Positions 14,758 to 23,180 of a stretch of DNA of 64,000 nt are shown here, one piece after another. The notes under the pieces were generated by a model. That model searched no databases, was not told where the DNA came from, and was given only the letters and a program-made list of their open reading frames with translations. A program made the translations under genes and the position numbers. Position 1 is the first letter of the stretch; each line of letters starts with the position of its first letter. Source of the stretch: FLUQ01 sp031551515 (lineage in GTDB: Bacteria > Desulfobacterota > Desulfovibrionia > Desulfovibrionales > Desulfovibrionaceae); the NCBI GenBank assembly GCA_031551515.1, contig JAVBNL010000004.1:13009-77008 (forward strand). The letters are read 5' to 3'.

Positions 14758-16339
14758 AATCTACTCTCAGGTTTGCGTTGGATAGTTGCGTCGCCATAAT
14801 GATAACCCCCCTGGCTTCTTGCGGCAAGGAAACCGTGCGTTCGCCGCCGCCCGCGCCTACAGTGACGCTGCTGCCCCGGGCCACGCGGGTCAGGGCGATA
14901 TAGCCGCTGTTGGGCAGGGTTTCCCAGTTACGCACCGAGGCGGAAAAGGGGGTGGTAAACAGATCGGTAAGCGCGGTCACAAACAGGCCCGCCAGGGGCG
15001 CGAAATTGCGCGTATCTTCGTGCGATGCGGCAACCGCAGTGGCTGCGACCGCCGCCCCGGCCCGGATCATGGCCCGGCTGACGGCGGAGGCGATCTCCAT
15101 GCGCACTTCGTCGTGCAAGGTGCGGTAAGCCAAGAGATCCGTGCGCAGCAGGGGGTACAGGGCAAATTCGTTCCCGGCGGAGCAGCGCGCTTGCGGCGTC
15201 GCGCCGCGCACAGCCCCGGCGTAAGACGGCAGGTCAAGCAGCAGATAGCCCACAACGGGAAAACGGATGCGTATATGCTCCACCCGCAAAGCCGGGGCAA
15301 GGCCGGTAAAGGCGATGACGGTCACTTCCTGATCCGGCGGCATGGCGCCTTCATCCGGAACGGGCGGCGGCAGGGCCGGTATGCGCGGCTCGAAATGCGC
15401 GGGCATCGGAGCGGCAGGGGCTTCGTTCTCAACGGGGGGCGATTTCAAATGCGTATGTTTGAGGTTGCCGGCGGCAGAGGCGGCGGCGCCTCGTGTTTTT
15501 GCGGGCTGTTTTCGTCCTTTATTTTGGGGGGACGGCGCTGCGGCCGCTTTCATCACCGGATCGTTCGTTCCCCAGGCCTGGCTGAACATAACTTTTGCCC
15601 CGTCATCCAGGGCCGCGGCGCGGCGCAGGCTGACCTCGGCGTATTGCGTATCCCCGGCCAGGCGGCAGAGGATGGAGCTCAGCGCGTAAGAAAATGAATC
15701 CTGGTAACTGTTGACCAGATTGCGCACGGCAGGGTCGCTCAGCGTTGCGCGCATGGAATACTGCAAGGGCAGGTTGTCGGCGGAGGCGATGGAAGACCCC
15801 CGGCTTGCCCGTATCTTTTCCAGGTTCTGTTCCAGGCGGACCTGTGACTCGTGCAGCCACATCTCCTGACGCAGCTCCATCCTGCGCATTTCAACGGCCG
15901 CGCCGGAAAAATCGCCCAGCATCATATAATTGAGAGCATTGAAGGTATGCAGAAGCGAGCGTTCGTACCCCGTGCCATAATAGCCTTGCGAGCCTCTGGC
16001 CAGCAAAATGGTTCCCACGCCGGAAAACATGCCGCGCACGTTGATCACGGCGCGGCCTTCGTACTCCTCCAGCAGAACGAGGGCTTCTTCAAAAGCGGCG
16101 ATGGACAGGCGCCACTGTCCTTCAAGCTGGTAGATACGGGCCAGGTTGAGGGCGGTAACCAACTCCCTGTAATTGTCATGGTTTTTCCGCATTTTTTCGA
16201 GCAAAGGGGAGGTCTCGCCCGTGGCTATGGACGTGCGGATCGTCTCCGTGCCCACCCGGCTGGAACAGGCGGAAAGCAGCAGCGCGAAGCAGAGCGTCGC
16301 GGCAAGTGGTAAAAGGGAAAGGGCAGGACGGGGGCACAT
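14744..16339 (-). CDS. COG3014-type TPR-like lipoprotein
   Basis: 531 residues from the ATG at 16337-16339; a TTG 18 bases earlier is possible. The lipobox is LLSAC (about Cys25). Residues 45-250 form helical repeats (AFEEALVLLEEYEGRA..., SLLHTFNALNYMMLGDFSGAAVEMRR) of TPR character; an alanine/proline linker with KGRKQ and an EAPAAPMPAH stretch follows; the C-terminal half is beta-rich and ends with EVTVIAFTGLAP...RVARGSSVTV. This matches the COG3014 family found next to lpoB/ycfL in several Gram-negatives. First gene of the four-lipoprotein operon. Confidence 0.75.
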   Translation of the reverse strand: MCPRPALSLLPLAATLCFALLLSACSSRVGTETIRTSIATGETSPLLEKMRKNHDNYRELVTALNLARIYQLEGQWRLSIAAFEEALVLLEEYEGRAVINVRGMFSGVGTILLARGSQGYYGTGYERSLLHTFNALNYMMLGDFSGAAVEMRRMELRQEMWLHESQVRLEQNLEKIRASRGSSIASADNLPLQYSMRATLSDPAVRNLVNSYQDSFSYALSSILCRLAGDTQYAEVSLRRAAALDDGAKVMFSQAWGTNDPVMKAAAAPSPQNKGRKQPAKTRGAAASAAGNLKHTHLKSPPVENEAPAAPMPAHFEPRIPALPPPVPDEGAMPPDQEVTVIAFTGLAPALRVEHIRIRFPVVGYLLLDLPSYAGAVRGATPQARCSAGNEFALYPLLRTDLLAYRTLHDEVRMEIASAVSRAMIRAGAAVAATAVAASHEDTRNFAPLAGLFVTALTDLFTTPFSASVRNWETLPNSGYIALTRVARGSSVTVGAGGGERTVSLPQEARGVIIMATQLSNANLRVDYVAY

Positions 16340-16390
16340 ACCCGCTCTGTACGCCAAGGGAATGCCCCTGGCAAGGATGCCGGGTAAAAG

Positions 16391-17779
16391 CTAGTCCCGC
16401 AAGGTAAGGAGGGCCACGCTTTCCACATGCGGCGTGCGCGGGAAGAGGTCCACGGCCCGAACCCGTTTGACCGCATACCGCGCGGCAAGGCGCGCGATAT
16501 CCCTGGCCATGGTCGCGGGGGCGCACCCCACCAGGATGATGCGGCGGGGGGCCAGGCGCAGCAGTTCGCGCGTCACGGCCTCATCCAGCCCGGCTCTCGG
16601 CGGGTCGGTAATGACAAGGTCGGGTGCGGCGCGTTCTTTGCGCAACAGAGCGGTCACATCCCCGGCGATGAACGAGGCGTTGGCCGCGCCCTGTTGCTGG
16701 GCGTTGCGTTTGGCAAAGGCGACCGCCTCCGGCGCGCTTTCAAAGCCGCGCAGGGAAAGGGCCTGCCCGGCCAGGGTCAGGGCGATGCCGCCGACGCCGG
16801 AATATAAGTCCCATACGCTCTCGCTGCCCGTCAGCGCGGAGTACTCTTTGACCGTCGCATACAGCAGCGCGGCCGCGGCCGTATTGACCTGCAAGAACGC
16901 GGCAGCCGGGGCTTCAAGCAGCAGAGGGCCGGTCTGTTCCCAGAGCCGGTCCGGCCCCAGGCAGGTTCTGATCTTTTCGCCGTAGGCTACGGGAGAGGGG
17001 CTTTTGCGCTCGGTATGCAAGAACGTAGTGAGTTCCGGGCAGTCGCGCAAGAGCGCCTGGCCGAAGGAGCGCACGGCTTCGACAGCCGCCTTGTCCGCCG
17101 GGGCGGTGATCAGTTCCGCCAGGCATTGGGCGTTGCCCTCCGGCGTATGATCCGGTCGGCGCAACACCAGAAAGCGCAGAAAGCCCTCTTTGCCGTTCCA
17201 GGCGCTAAAGCCCGCTTCGCGCACCCGTGCGCGGGCATGCTCAAGAATGCGCCCGAAGGGGGCGGCGGCCAGGGGACACTCTTCGATCTCCACAATCTCG
17301 TGGGACGCGCGGCGTTTCAGGCCCAGCAGAACTCCCTTTTCCGGGGAGTGTCCAAACGCGAACTCCAGCTTGTTGCGATAGCCCAAGTTCCGGGGCGAGG
17401 CGATGATGGGGTCGTAAACCGCCCCGTCCTCGTTGCCGTCTTCTTTAAACGCGACTTTGCCCAGACGGCGAAAGCTTTCCATAACCTGTTTTTCTTTCCA
17501 GGCCAGTTCCACGCCATAGGGCAGGCCGGGCCAGGGGCAGCCGCCGCAGTCGCCGGCATGGGGGCAGTGGGGCGGTTCGGCCGGCAGGGCGGGGGCCAGC
17601 GTTTCAAGAACCTCCGCCTCGGCAAAGCGCGATTTGAGCTTGGTGACCCTGGCGCTCAGGGTTTCGCCGGGCAGGCCTTTGTTCAGAAAAATCACCAGTT
17701 CGCCGTGCCTGGCGACAGCCCCCCCGTCAACGCTGAGGTCGTGGGGGGTCAAAGTCAGAATATCGCCAATGGATGTCAT
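16391..17779 (-). CDS. rlmD: 23S rRNA (uracil-5)-methyltransferase, RumA/RlmD family
   Basis: 462 residues. An N-terminal TRAM domain (about 5-60) is followed by the [4Fe-4S] cysteines HCPHAGDCGGC (Cys72, Cys78, Cys81) plus a later EECPL cysteine near 168. The SAM-binding core VWDLYSGVGGIALTLA is near residue 325, TDPPRAGLDE near 388, and the catalytic region VGCAPATMARD near 418, ending with the PHVESVALL base motif. It makes m5U in 23S rRNA. Whether the target is U1939 or U747 is not certain from sequence. Overlaps nfeD by four bases (ATGA). Confidence 0.85.
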   Translation of the reverse strand: MTSIGDILTLTPHDLSVDGGAVARHGELVIFLNKGLPGETLSARVTKLKSRFAEAEVLETLAPALPAEPPHCPHAGDCGGCPWPGLPYGVELAWKEKQVMESFRRLGKVAFKEDGNEDGAVYDPIIASPRNLGYRNKLEFAFGHSPEKGVLLGLKRRASHEIVEIEECPLAAAPFGRILEHARARVREAGFSAWNGKEGFLRFLVLRRPDHTPEGNAQCLAELITAPADKAAVEAVRSFGQALLRDCPELTTFLHTERKSPSPVAYGEKIRTCLGPDRLWEQTGPLLLEAPAAAFLQVNTAAAALLYATVKEYSALTGSESVWDLYSGVGGIALTLAGQALSLRGFESAPEAVAFAKRNAQQQGAANASFIAGDVTALLRKERAAPDLVITDPPRAGLDEAVTRELLRLAPRRIILVGCAPATMARDIARLAARYAVKRVRAVDLFPRTPHVESVALLTLRD

Positions 17780-18255
17780 GACGGGTCCGTTGTCTTTTCG
17801 GGTGAGTCGGGCCGGTTGAGTATCTTTACCAAAAGGTCGGAACCTTCAACGCCCGTGACGGTGACCTGGGTGCCGGCGGGGCAATCTTCGCCGCGCACCC
17901 GCCAGAGGGTGTCGCCCAGGTGCACGCGTCCCTGGCCGTTGACGATGGCTTGCGTCACTTCGGCGTTGCGGCCCACGTAAATGGCCAGCCGCCGGTTCAG
18001 GGTGCCGTCTTCAGCCGGGGTGGCCCAGCGGATGAAACGGCGGCCCAGAAGCAGCGCAATGAATGAAAGCGGCACGAAGATCAGGCTTTGCACCTGCCAG
18101 TCCACAATGCCGAAAATACCCACAAGGCCGCCGGTGACCAGCGCGCCGATGCCTATCCACAGCAGAAACACGCCGGGCACCAGCATCTCGAGCAGCACCA
18201 GCAAGAGGCCGAAGAGGCACCAATGCCACCAGAGAAAGGGCAGAAGACCGCTCAT
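17776..18255 (-). CDS. NfeD-family membrane protein
   Basis: 159 residues: three to four membrane helices (about 8-80) then a soluble OB-fold (about 95-150, RNAEVTQAIVNGQGRVHLGDTLWRVRGED in pieces). NfeD proteins pair with SPFH/stomatin proteins; here the partner gene ends one base away. Short (YbbK/YuaF-type) form without the protease domain. Role: organising detergent-resistant membrane zones or helping membrane proteolysis. Confidence 0.85.
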   Translation of the reverse strand: MSGLLPFLWWHWCLFGLLLVLLEMLVPGVFLLWIGIGALVTGGLVGIFGIVDWQVQSLIFVPLSFIALLLGRRFIRWATPAEDGTLNRRLAIYVGRNAEVTQAIVNGQGRVHLGDTLWRVRGEDCPAGTQVTVTGVEGSDLLVKILNRPDSPEKTTDPS

Positions 18256-18256
18256 G

Positions 18257-19189
18257 TCAGCTCCGCGTCGCTTTGCCGCCGTCTTTGCGCTGGGCGGTTT
18301 CTTTGAACAGTTCGGCTATGCCCGCGACGGATCCCATAACGCCTGTGGCTTCAAGGGGCAGCATCAGCAGTTTCTGGTTGTTGGATTCGGCGAACTGGCC
18401 CAGCGCGCCGATGTATTTTTGAGCCACGAAGTATTGAATGGCGGCCATGTCGCCTTTGGCGATGGCTTCCGAAACCATGTTGGTGGCTTCCGCTTCGGCT
18501 TTGGCTTCGCGTTCGCGGGCTTCGGCCGCGCGGAAGGCGGCTTCGCGCTGGCCTTCGGCTTTCAGAATGGCGCTTTGCTTTTCACCTTCCGCCCGCAAGA
18601 TTTCGCTCTGCTTGATGCCTTCCGATTCCAGAATGGCGGCGCGCTTTTCGCGTTCGGCCTTCATCTGGCGGGCCATGGCGTCAACCAGGTCCATGGGCGG
18701 GCGAATGTCTTTGATTTCCACGCGGGTCAGCTTGACGCCCCAGGGGTGGGTGGCTTCGTCCAGTACCGTCAGCAGGCGGGCGTTGATGTCGTCGCGTTTG
18801 GAGAGCAACTCGTCCAGGTCCATGGAGCCCATGACCGTACGAATGTTGGTCATGGTCAGGTTCAAAATGGCGTATTGCAGATTGGTGACTTCATACGCCG
18901 CTTTTTGCGCTTCAAGCACCTGAAAGAAGACCACCCCGTCCACCTTGACCATGGCGTTGTCGCGGGTGATGACTTCTTGCGAAGGCACATCGAGCACGTT
19001 TTCCATCATGTTGATTTTACGGCCGATTCTGTCCATCAGCGGAATGATGACGCTGAGGCCGGGCCGCAAGGTGTGGGTGTAGCGGCCAAAGCGCTCCACC
19101 GTGTATTCATAGCCCTGAGGCACGGATTTGACGCCAAGCGCGAGAATGATAAAGGCTACGGCGATGAGAGCCGGAATAAGATAGGTCAT
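18257..19189 (-). CDS. qmcA: SPFH/stomatin-like protein (QmcA type)
   Basis: 310 residues from the ATG at 19187-19189 with AGGAG upstream. One N-terminal membrane anchor, then the SPFH domain (VPQGYEYTVERFGRYTHTL..., about 25-190) and a long coiled coil with repeated EGxKQ(S/A)xILxAEGEK heptads (about 200-250) that drives oligomer formation. With NfeD it forms a large membrane-bound ring in the family. Sits one base from nfeD. Confidence 0.9.
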   Translation of the reverse strand: MTYLIPALIAVAFIILALGVKSVPQGYEYTVERFGRYTHTLRPGLSVIIPLMDRIGRKINMMENVLDVPSQEVITRDNAMVKVDGVVFFQVLEAQKAAYEVTNLQYAILNLTMTNIRTVMGSMDLDELLSKRDDINARLLTVLDEATHPWGVKLTRVEIKDIRPPMDLVDAMARQMKAEREKRAAILESEGIKQSEILRAEGEKQSAILKAEGQREAAFRAAEAREREAKAEAEATNMVSEAIAKGDMAAIQYFVAQKYIGALGQFAESNNQKLLMLPLEATGVMGSVAGIAELFKETAQRKDGGKATRS

Positions 19190-19246
19190 GGTGTCTCCTG
19201 CGGAAAAATGGGCGGGCATGCTGCCCTGTAATAATAAGATGACTTA

Positions 19247-19273
19247 TGTATACCACCCTTTCTGCGTGCGCAA
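19247..19273 (-). promoter_or_regulatory. Candidate promoter of qmcA-nfeD-rlmD
   Basis: Minus strand -10 TATACA (19247-19252) preceded by TTGCGC with 15-base spacing or a weaker -35 at 17. The string GTGGTATACA is identical to one upstream of ilvA. Confidence 0.3.
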
Positions 19274-19338
19274 CAGCGTCTTTTTCTTGATTTGACTTCG
19301 CGAAGGCGGTAGGTCTTTGGGCACGCAAGGGAGGGACT

Positions 19339-20472
19339 GTGAGCGAACGCGGCAGCATCGTGAAACGCAAGCTTGATTTCTGGTTGGGGGTGCCGCTGGC
19401 TGCCGCCGCCGGAGCTTGCCGCCGCATGGCCCGTCCCGCGCCGGGACCGCTTGACCCCGCCGCCGTGCACAGCGTCGGCGTGCTTTGCCTTGGGGCCATC
19501 GGCGATCTCTTGCTTGCATCCGGCCTGGTGGCGGCGCTTGCCGCAAAGCTGCTTCAAGCGAACGTGACCGTCATCGCCTCCCGCGCCAACGCGCCCGCCC
19601 TGGACCTGATGCCGCCCGCCTGCGGCCGCGCCGTGTTCGGGGTGACGGACCTGCCCGGCCTGGTCCGCCATTTACGGCAATCGCGTTATGATCTTTTGTT
19701 TGATACCAGCCAGTGGCCGCGCCTGGGCGCGGTGGCAAGCGCCTGTTCCGGCGCGGGGCTGACCGTGGGCTTTGCGACGTCGGGGCAGCACCGGCATTTC
19801 GCTTATGACCTCGCCGTGCCGCACAGTAACGAGCGGCACGAGGCAGAAAATTTTATGGAATTGGGGCGGGCTGTCTTGCCCGGCCTGGCGGGCGAACCGC
19901 GCCTGTATTTGCCTGAAAGACCGGTCACGGCCCTGGCTTTGCCTGGTGCGCCTCTCGTTTTTTGCCATCTGTGGCCTTCGGGCCTGCGCGCCCATTTGAA
20001 AGAATGGCCCGCTGAACAGTGGGCGGCGCTTGCCGCGCGTCTGCTGGGCGCCGGGTACGGCCTGGTTTTTACCGGCGGCCCGGGCGATGCCGCGCCCACG
20101 CGGGCGTTTATGGAGCGGTATCTGCCGGAAGACGCGCTACGTGCGGGCCGGGCGATATCGTTGGCCGGGGCGGTGTCTCTGATTGATCTGGCCTGTCTGT
20201 TGCGCGATGCGGCGGCCGTGGTTTCCGTCAACACGGGCGTCATGCACCTGGCCGCGCTCACGGGCGCGCCCACAGTCGCCTTGAACGGCCCGACAAACCC
20301 TCTTCGCTGGGGGCCCGTCGGACCGCGAACCCGCTCGCTCCTGCCGGGAAAAGGCCGCTACGCCTATCTGAACCTGGGCTTTGAATACCCGCAGGACGCG
20401 GATACGGTGCTGCGCCATCTGCCGGTATCCGCCGTCATCACGGCGCTTAAGGAACTGGGCCTTTCGCTTTAG
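19339..20472 (+). CDS. Glycosyltransferase family 9 (heptosyltransferase-like)
   Basis: 377 residues starting at GTG with GGGAGGG just upstream. The N-terminal Rossmann half opens SVGVLCLGAIGDLLLASGL (about 50-68), the 'G-IGD' motif of family 9; the C-terminal half has FTGGPGDA near 253 and VVSVNTGVMHLAALTGAPTVALNGPTNP (in pieces, about 300-325), the ADP-heptose binding block. Family enzymes add heptose to the LPS inner core. Divergent from the SPFH operon. The donor sugar is inferred from family. Confidence 0.85.
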   Translation: MSERGSIVKRKLDFWLGVPLAAAAGACRRMARPAPGPLDPAAVHSVGVLCLGAIGDLLLASGLVAALAAKLLQANVTVIASRANAPALDLMPPACGRAVFGVTDLPGLVRHLRQSRYDLLFDTSQWPRLGAVASACSGAGLTVGFATSGQHRHFAYDLAVPHSNERHEAENFMELGRAVLPGLAGEPRLYLPERPVTALALPGAPLVFCHLWPSGLRAHLKEWPAEQWAALAARLLGAGYGLVFTGGPGDAAPTRAFMERYLPEDALRAGRAISLAGAVSLIDLACLLRDAAAVVSVNTGVMHLAALTGAPTVALNGPTNPLRWGPVGPRTRSLLPGKGRYAYLNLGFEYPQDADTVLRHLPVSAVITALKELGLSL

Positions 20473-20574
20473 ACAGATACGCTTTGACTCGGCGCATTCT
20501 GTGCCCTGCCTTTCGGGCGTAAGTCGACGCTTTTTCCCAAATGCCATCAAAATAGACGGAAGGAAACTAGCTAT

Positions 20575-23118
20575 ATGAAATCGTCGGCAAAGAGCAATGC
20601 ATCGGCGTCAATCCATACTATTTTGGCACAGTTAGCGGAGAGTGCAACGACAACTACAGATAAAGGTAAAAAATTAGAGCTGTTATCAGTTGAGTATTTT
20701 AAGGCATCACCATTATACAGCAGAAAATTCAGCGACATCTGGCTTTGGAATGATTGGCCTGGGCGCGGATCATCGCCGGATGTCGGCATAGATATAGTTG
20801 CTAAGCTGCGTGACGAAGACGGGGTTTGTGCAATACAATGTAAATTTTATAATCCAGATTATGTAATTCAAAAGTCAGATATTGATTCATTTTTTACAGC
20901 ATCAGGAAAAAAACATTTTAAAAACAGAATTATTGTCTGCACTTCTGACAAATGGGGTAAACACGCGGAAGATGCGCTCAAAGACCAAACAATTCCCGTC
21001 ATTAGAATCAGGCCGCAAGAGTGGGACGACATTGATTGGAGCAACTTCGACCTGAACAGACCAAGTAAGCTCGAGAGAAGAGAACGGAAAACGCTTCTTC
21101 CTCATCAGAAGGAGGCATTATTTGACGTTCTGCACGGCTTTAGCAAATTTGATCGCGGAAAATTGATTATGGCTTGTGGGACGGGAAAAACATTCACATC
21201 CCTTAACATTATGGAGCAACTAGTCGGGGAAAAGGGATTGGTGCTCTTTCTTGTCCCTTCTATTGCCCTGTTATCACAAACAATAAAAGAATGGTCATCA
21301 GAAGCTAGCCTTGACTTTCGTTGTTATGCTGTGTGTTCAGATGAAACTGTCGGAAGAGTAAAAGATAAAGAAGACAGTAAAGCCTATGACTTGGCTATCC
21401 CGGCATGTACCAGCGCGATTTCGCTTGTTCAAAATTTCAAGAATACTCTTCGAGAGCAAGAACTAACAGTGATATTCTCAACATATCATTCTCTAAAAGC
21501 TATTTCTGAAGCTCAAGATATTGGACTGCCGATTATTGATGTTATCATATGCGACGAAGCTCATAGGACAACTGGTGTAGTCAATAAAAATTTGAATGAT
21601 ACGGATTCAATATTTGTTCAAGTGCATAACCAAGAATTCATCCGTGCCAAAAAACGTTTATACATGACGGCAACGCCAAGGATATATGCTGAGAACACGA
21701 AAAATATAATAAGTAAAAAGGATGACGTTATTTTATGTTCTATGGATGATTCTGAAATATATGGTGAAGTATTTCATCGTCTGGGATTTTCAGATGCTGT
21801 AGATCAAGGGCTTCTTTCTGATTATAATGTTTTAATTCTAGCTGTTGATGAATCGTTTATATCAAGCTGGATGCATGATCTTATAGAGTCATCTGAGGAT
21901 GAGCTTACTTTTTTAAATGATGTTGTTAAAATTATTGGATGCTACGATGGATTGTCTCGATATGGTAGATCGAGCGCCGAATGCAACCATATGCGTAAAG
22001 CTGTTGCTTTTTCAAGCTCAATTCAAAATTCAAAACGCATAACGGATATGTTCCGTACAGTTATACATGAGCATACTGCACATTCCACTCACAAGAAGCT
22101 TGTATGCGAAATTGACCATGTGGATGGCACTTTTAACTCTTTATCTCGAAATGAAAAAATCGCATGGCTGAAGGAAGATACGGAGGATGGAATCTGCCGT
22201 ATTCTGTCAAACGTCCGCTGCCTATCTGAAGGTGTTGACGTTCCGGCATTAGATGCGGCTATTTTCTTCAACCCTCGTAACTCTATCATTGACGTTATAC
22301 AGTCTATTGGAAGAGTAATGCGGACGTCGAAAGGGAAGAAATATGGATATATTCTTTTGCCGGTTGGTGTGTCGAGTCAAGCCTCCATTGATGACGCGCT
22401 GAGTGATAATAAATATTCTGTTATCTGGGGCGTGCTGCAGGCACTTAGGGCGCATGATGATAGATTGCGATCCGTTATAGCTGATTTTTCTTTGAAAAAA
22501 ACTAAAGACGATCGAATTAAAATCATTGGTGTCAGCAATGGACATTATAACAATAATGATAAATTTAATGATGCCGATGCATTTGTTTTTGACGATTTAA
22601 AAACTGCAATATATGCAAAAATTGTCGATAAATGCGGAGAACGACTTTATAATGAAGACGAGCGTAGAGAGTTTTTTGAATTACTCAGACAGAGTATGAT
22701 ACATAATAATATTTATTCCTCCCCACAGCAGCCCAAAACGGGAGCATACACACTTGACCTTGTAACATGGGGAGTCCATGGCGTTTTTTTGACAAACAAA
22801 ATTGACTCATGCGGAAACTATTTGGAGCATATGGTTTTTCTCAAACATCTTCAATGTTATCCTTCTCCATTAGTTTTTTTCAATGAGATATATAAATATA
22901 AAAATGAGTTGGAGTTAAAACTTGGTGTGGGAAATCTTGATTGGAATAATAAACAAGAATCAAAAAATAAAATAATATCGTTAAAATATGAATTTGACTT
23001 TCGTAGGCGGGAGAATTGGCCTGAAGGCATACAATGGTTAACCGACATGATGGTAAAATTTGAAAGTGTATTTCGCCCTTACGTTCACAAAGTAAAAGAT
23101 GAGTTGCGAAAATATTGA
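20575..23118 (+). CDS. Mrr-like nuclease fused to SF2 helicase (type ISP R-M-like, no methylase)
   Basis: 847 residues in a strikingly AT-rich gene, unlike all neighbours, with AT-ending codons: a horizontally acquired piece. Residues about 30-140 form a restriction-endonuclease-like domain: Glu40, SPDVGID (Asp73), then IQCK (Gln88-Lys90), the D...QxK version of the PD-(D/E)xK site in Mrr-type nucleases. A DEAH helicase follows: Walker A ACGTGKT (to about 206), DEAH at 327-330, MTATPR at 364-369, SEGVDVPALD near 550, and QSIGRVMR at 576-583. About 240 more residues follow without a methyltransferase motif. This equals the front half of type ISP enzymes such as LlaGI, lacking their methylase and target-recognition parts. 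No partner gene lies alongside. Probably DNA defence; standalone activity unknown. Confidence 0.8.
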   Translation: MKSSAKSNASASIHTILAQLAESATTTTDKGKKLELLSVEYFKASPLYSRKFSDIWLWNDWPGRGSSPDVGIDIVAKLRDEDGVCAIQCKFYNPDYVIQKSDIDSFFTASGKKHFKNRIIVCTSDKWGKHAEDALKDQTIPVIRIRPQEWDDIDWSNFDLNRPSKLERRERKTLLPHQKEALFDVLHGFSKFDRGKLIMACGTGKTFTSLNIMEQLVGEKGLVLFLVPSIALLSQTIKEWSSEASLDFRCYAVCSDETVGRVKDKEDSKAYDLAIPACTSAISLVQNFKNTLREQELTVIFSTYHSLKAISEAQDIGLPIIDVIICDEAHRTTGVVNKNLNDTDSIFVQVHNQEFIRAKKRLYMTATPRIYAENTKNIISKKDDVILCSMDDSEIYGEVFHRLGFSDAVDQGLLSDYNVLILAVDESFISSWMHDLIESSEDELTFLNDVVKIIGCYDGLSRYGRSSAECNHMRKAVAFSSSIQNSKRITDMFRTVIHEHTAHSTHKKLVCEIDHVDGTFNSLSRNEKIAWLKEDTEDGICRILSNVRCLSEGVDVPALDAAIFFNPRNSIIDVIQSIGRVMRTSKGKKYGYILLPVGVSSQASIDDALSDNKYSVIWGVLQALRAHDDRLRSVIADFSLKKTKDDRIKIIGVSNGHYNNNDKFNDADAFVFDDLKTAIYAKIVDKCGERLYNEDERREFFELLRQSMIHNNIYSSPQQPKTGAYTLDLVTWGVHGVFLTNKIDSCGNYLEHMVFLKHLQCYPSPLVFFNEIYKYKNELELKLGVGNLDWNNKQESKNKIISLKYEFDFRRRENWPEGIQWLTDMMVKFESVFRPYVHKVKDELRKY

Positions 23119-23180
23119 AAGCTGGCGAGCATCGTAAAATTGATCTGCCCTAGTTTTCGCACTTTTCGTCAGCGTTGCCT

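Noticed and set aside
13129..14799. 556-codon plus-strand frame over the lipoprotein genes
   Set aside because: Antisense shadow with Gly/Arg/Phe-biased low-information translation; three lipoboxes on the opposite strand are real.
20473..20574. Attachment site or direct repeats flanking the AT-rich gene
   Set aside because: I compared both flanks (20473-20574 and 23119-23180) by eye and found no repeat beyond a few bases.
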